DNA from: JBHIDJ01 sp046760105
GTDB taxonomy: Bacteria > Pseudomonadota > Gammaproteobacteria > Acidiferrobacterales > SPGG2
DNA length: 5,815 nucleotides
NCBI GenBank assembly: GCA_046760105.1
Contig: JBHIDJ010000180.1
Coordinates: 1-5,815 of the forward strand
Reading direction: 5' to 3'
Position numbers and translations under genes: made by a program. Of the stretch, positions 5,544 to 5,815 are shown in pieces (within the stretch, counting starts at the first letter, position 1; every line of letters starts with the position of its first letter). Below the pieces are notes generated by a model that worked only from the letters and a program-made list of their open reading frames with translations, had not been told where the DNA came from and searched no databases.

Positions 5544-5815
5544 CTACGCCGCATCACACCATCTTCGCCACATACGGCGGTAGGCCGCTTCGAGATCGCA
5601 GGTATAGCGTGTCGTGTCACACAGCGGAGAGCATACGATTTGGTGCCGTAAGCCGCTGCGGGTCTCCGCAAGGCGCTTAACATCGCCGGCGATCTCCGTT
5701 GCCACCGCGACGTATTGCGCCGGTGTCGCAGTGATGAACTCCGTAAGCCCGACGTTGGACAGGTGGCTGGTGCTGTGCCGCCCGGCGAAGGTATGACCTT
5801 TAAGCGTGATCACCG
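5544..5815 (-). CDS. C-terminal end of an O-GlcNAc transferase/SPINDLY-like glycosyltransferase (GT41), start beyond right edge
   Basis: The frame is open to the right window edge. The visible 90 residues correspond to the end of the GT41 catalytic domain: VITLKGHTFAGR followed by SHLSNVGLTEFI matches the family pattern in which a (V/M)xxxGxTxxxR motif near the nucleotide-sugar site precedes SxLxxxGLxELI. The stretches PAQYVAVA, SPLCDT and the ending LEAAYRRMWRRW are equally typical, and human OGT ends in a similar way (SPLFNT, LERLYLQMWEHY). These enzymes move a sugar from a nucleotide donor, usually UDP-GlcNAc, to serine or threonine of proteins; bacterial members normally carry N-terminal TPRs. 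The GTG at 5811-5813 is an internal valine (usual PVITLKG), not a start. The donor sugar and target cannot be read here. Stop TAG at 5544-5546, 119 bases before the TPR-methyltransferase start. Confidence 0.88.
   Translation of the reverse strand, partial: VITLKGHTFAGRHSTSHLSNVGLTEFITATPAQYVAVATEIAGDVKRLAETRSGLRHQIVCSPLCDTTRYTCDLEAAYRRMWRRWCDAA

Noticed and set aside
5405..5683. 92-residue minus-strand ORF across the 5444-5537 repeats
   Set aside because: It overlaps the GT41-like C-terminus in another frame and reads through heptad DNA; its translation resembles nothing.

Overview
The window looks like a piece of a proteobacterial chromosome, most likely gamma- or betaproteobacterial. The grounds are a Coq7-type ubiquinone hydroxylase with the N-terminal layout seen in Pseudomonas, a GlcF-type glycolate oxidase iron-sulfur subunit, and moderately GC-rich coding DNA. 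I cannot name a genus. No rRNA, tRNA, CRISPR array, transposase or phage gene was seen.

Layout, left to right. (1) Positions 2-1171, + strand: glycolate oxidase iron-sulfur subunit (glcF). Its start lies to the left of the window. (2) 1264-1905, +: coq7, the diiron hydroxylase of ubiquinone synthesis. (3) 2089-2685, -: a six-helix membrane protein I do not recognise. (4) 2929-5424, -: an 831-residue protein with about eight TPR units, an unassigned middle region and a class I SAM-dependent methyltransferase domain. (5) 5544 to the right edge, -: the C-terminal end of an O-GlcNAc-transferase/SPINDLY-like glycosyltransferase (family GT41), whose start lies to the right of the window. Genes 4 and 5 are 119 bases apart on the same strand and may work together in protein glycosylation or glycan modification. 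Genes 1 and 2 point right and share only respiratory-chain and quinone metabolism.

The most unusual content lies between the genes. At each junction the DNA carries 7-base units built on CAAGNNN on the left and its complement NNNCTTG on the right, whichever way the flanking genes point. Three junctions show this well or fairly well. The coq7/membrane-protein junction shows only a left half. The best copies are 1142-1257 (nine NNNCTTG-type units in strict 7-base phase) and 5444-5537 (a left and a right array that pair 13 of 14 positions). The arrays run into gene ends: they appear to encode the last residues of GlcF and of the TPR-methyltransferase, and one stops 6 bases before the coq7 start. 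The left/right symmetry means either strand could fold into a stem-loop. The arrays may therefore be a dispersed intergenic inverted-repeat family with a terminator-like or mRNA-end role, but that function is inference.

No gene-free stretch exceeds 300 bases. The longest gaps are 2686-2928 (243 bases, part of a repeat junction) and 1906-2088 (183 bases, two heptads and weak hairpins).
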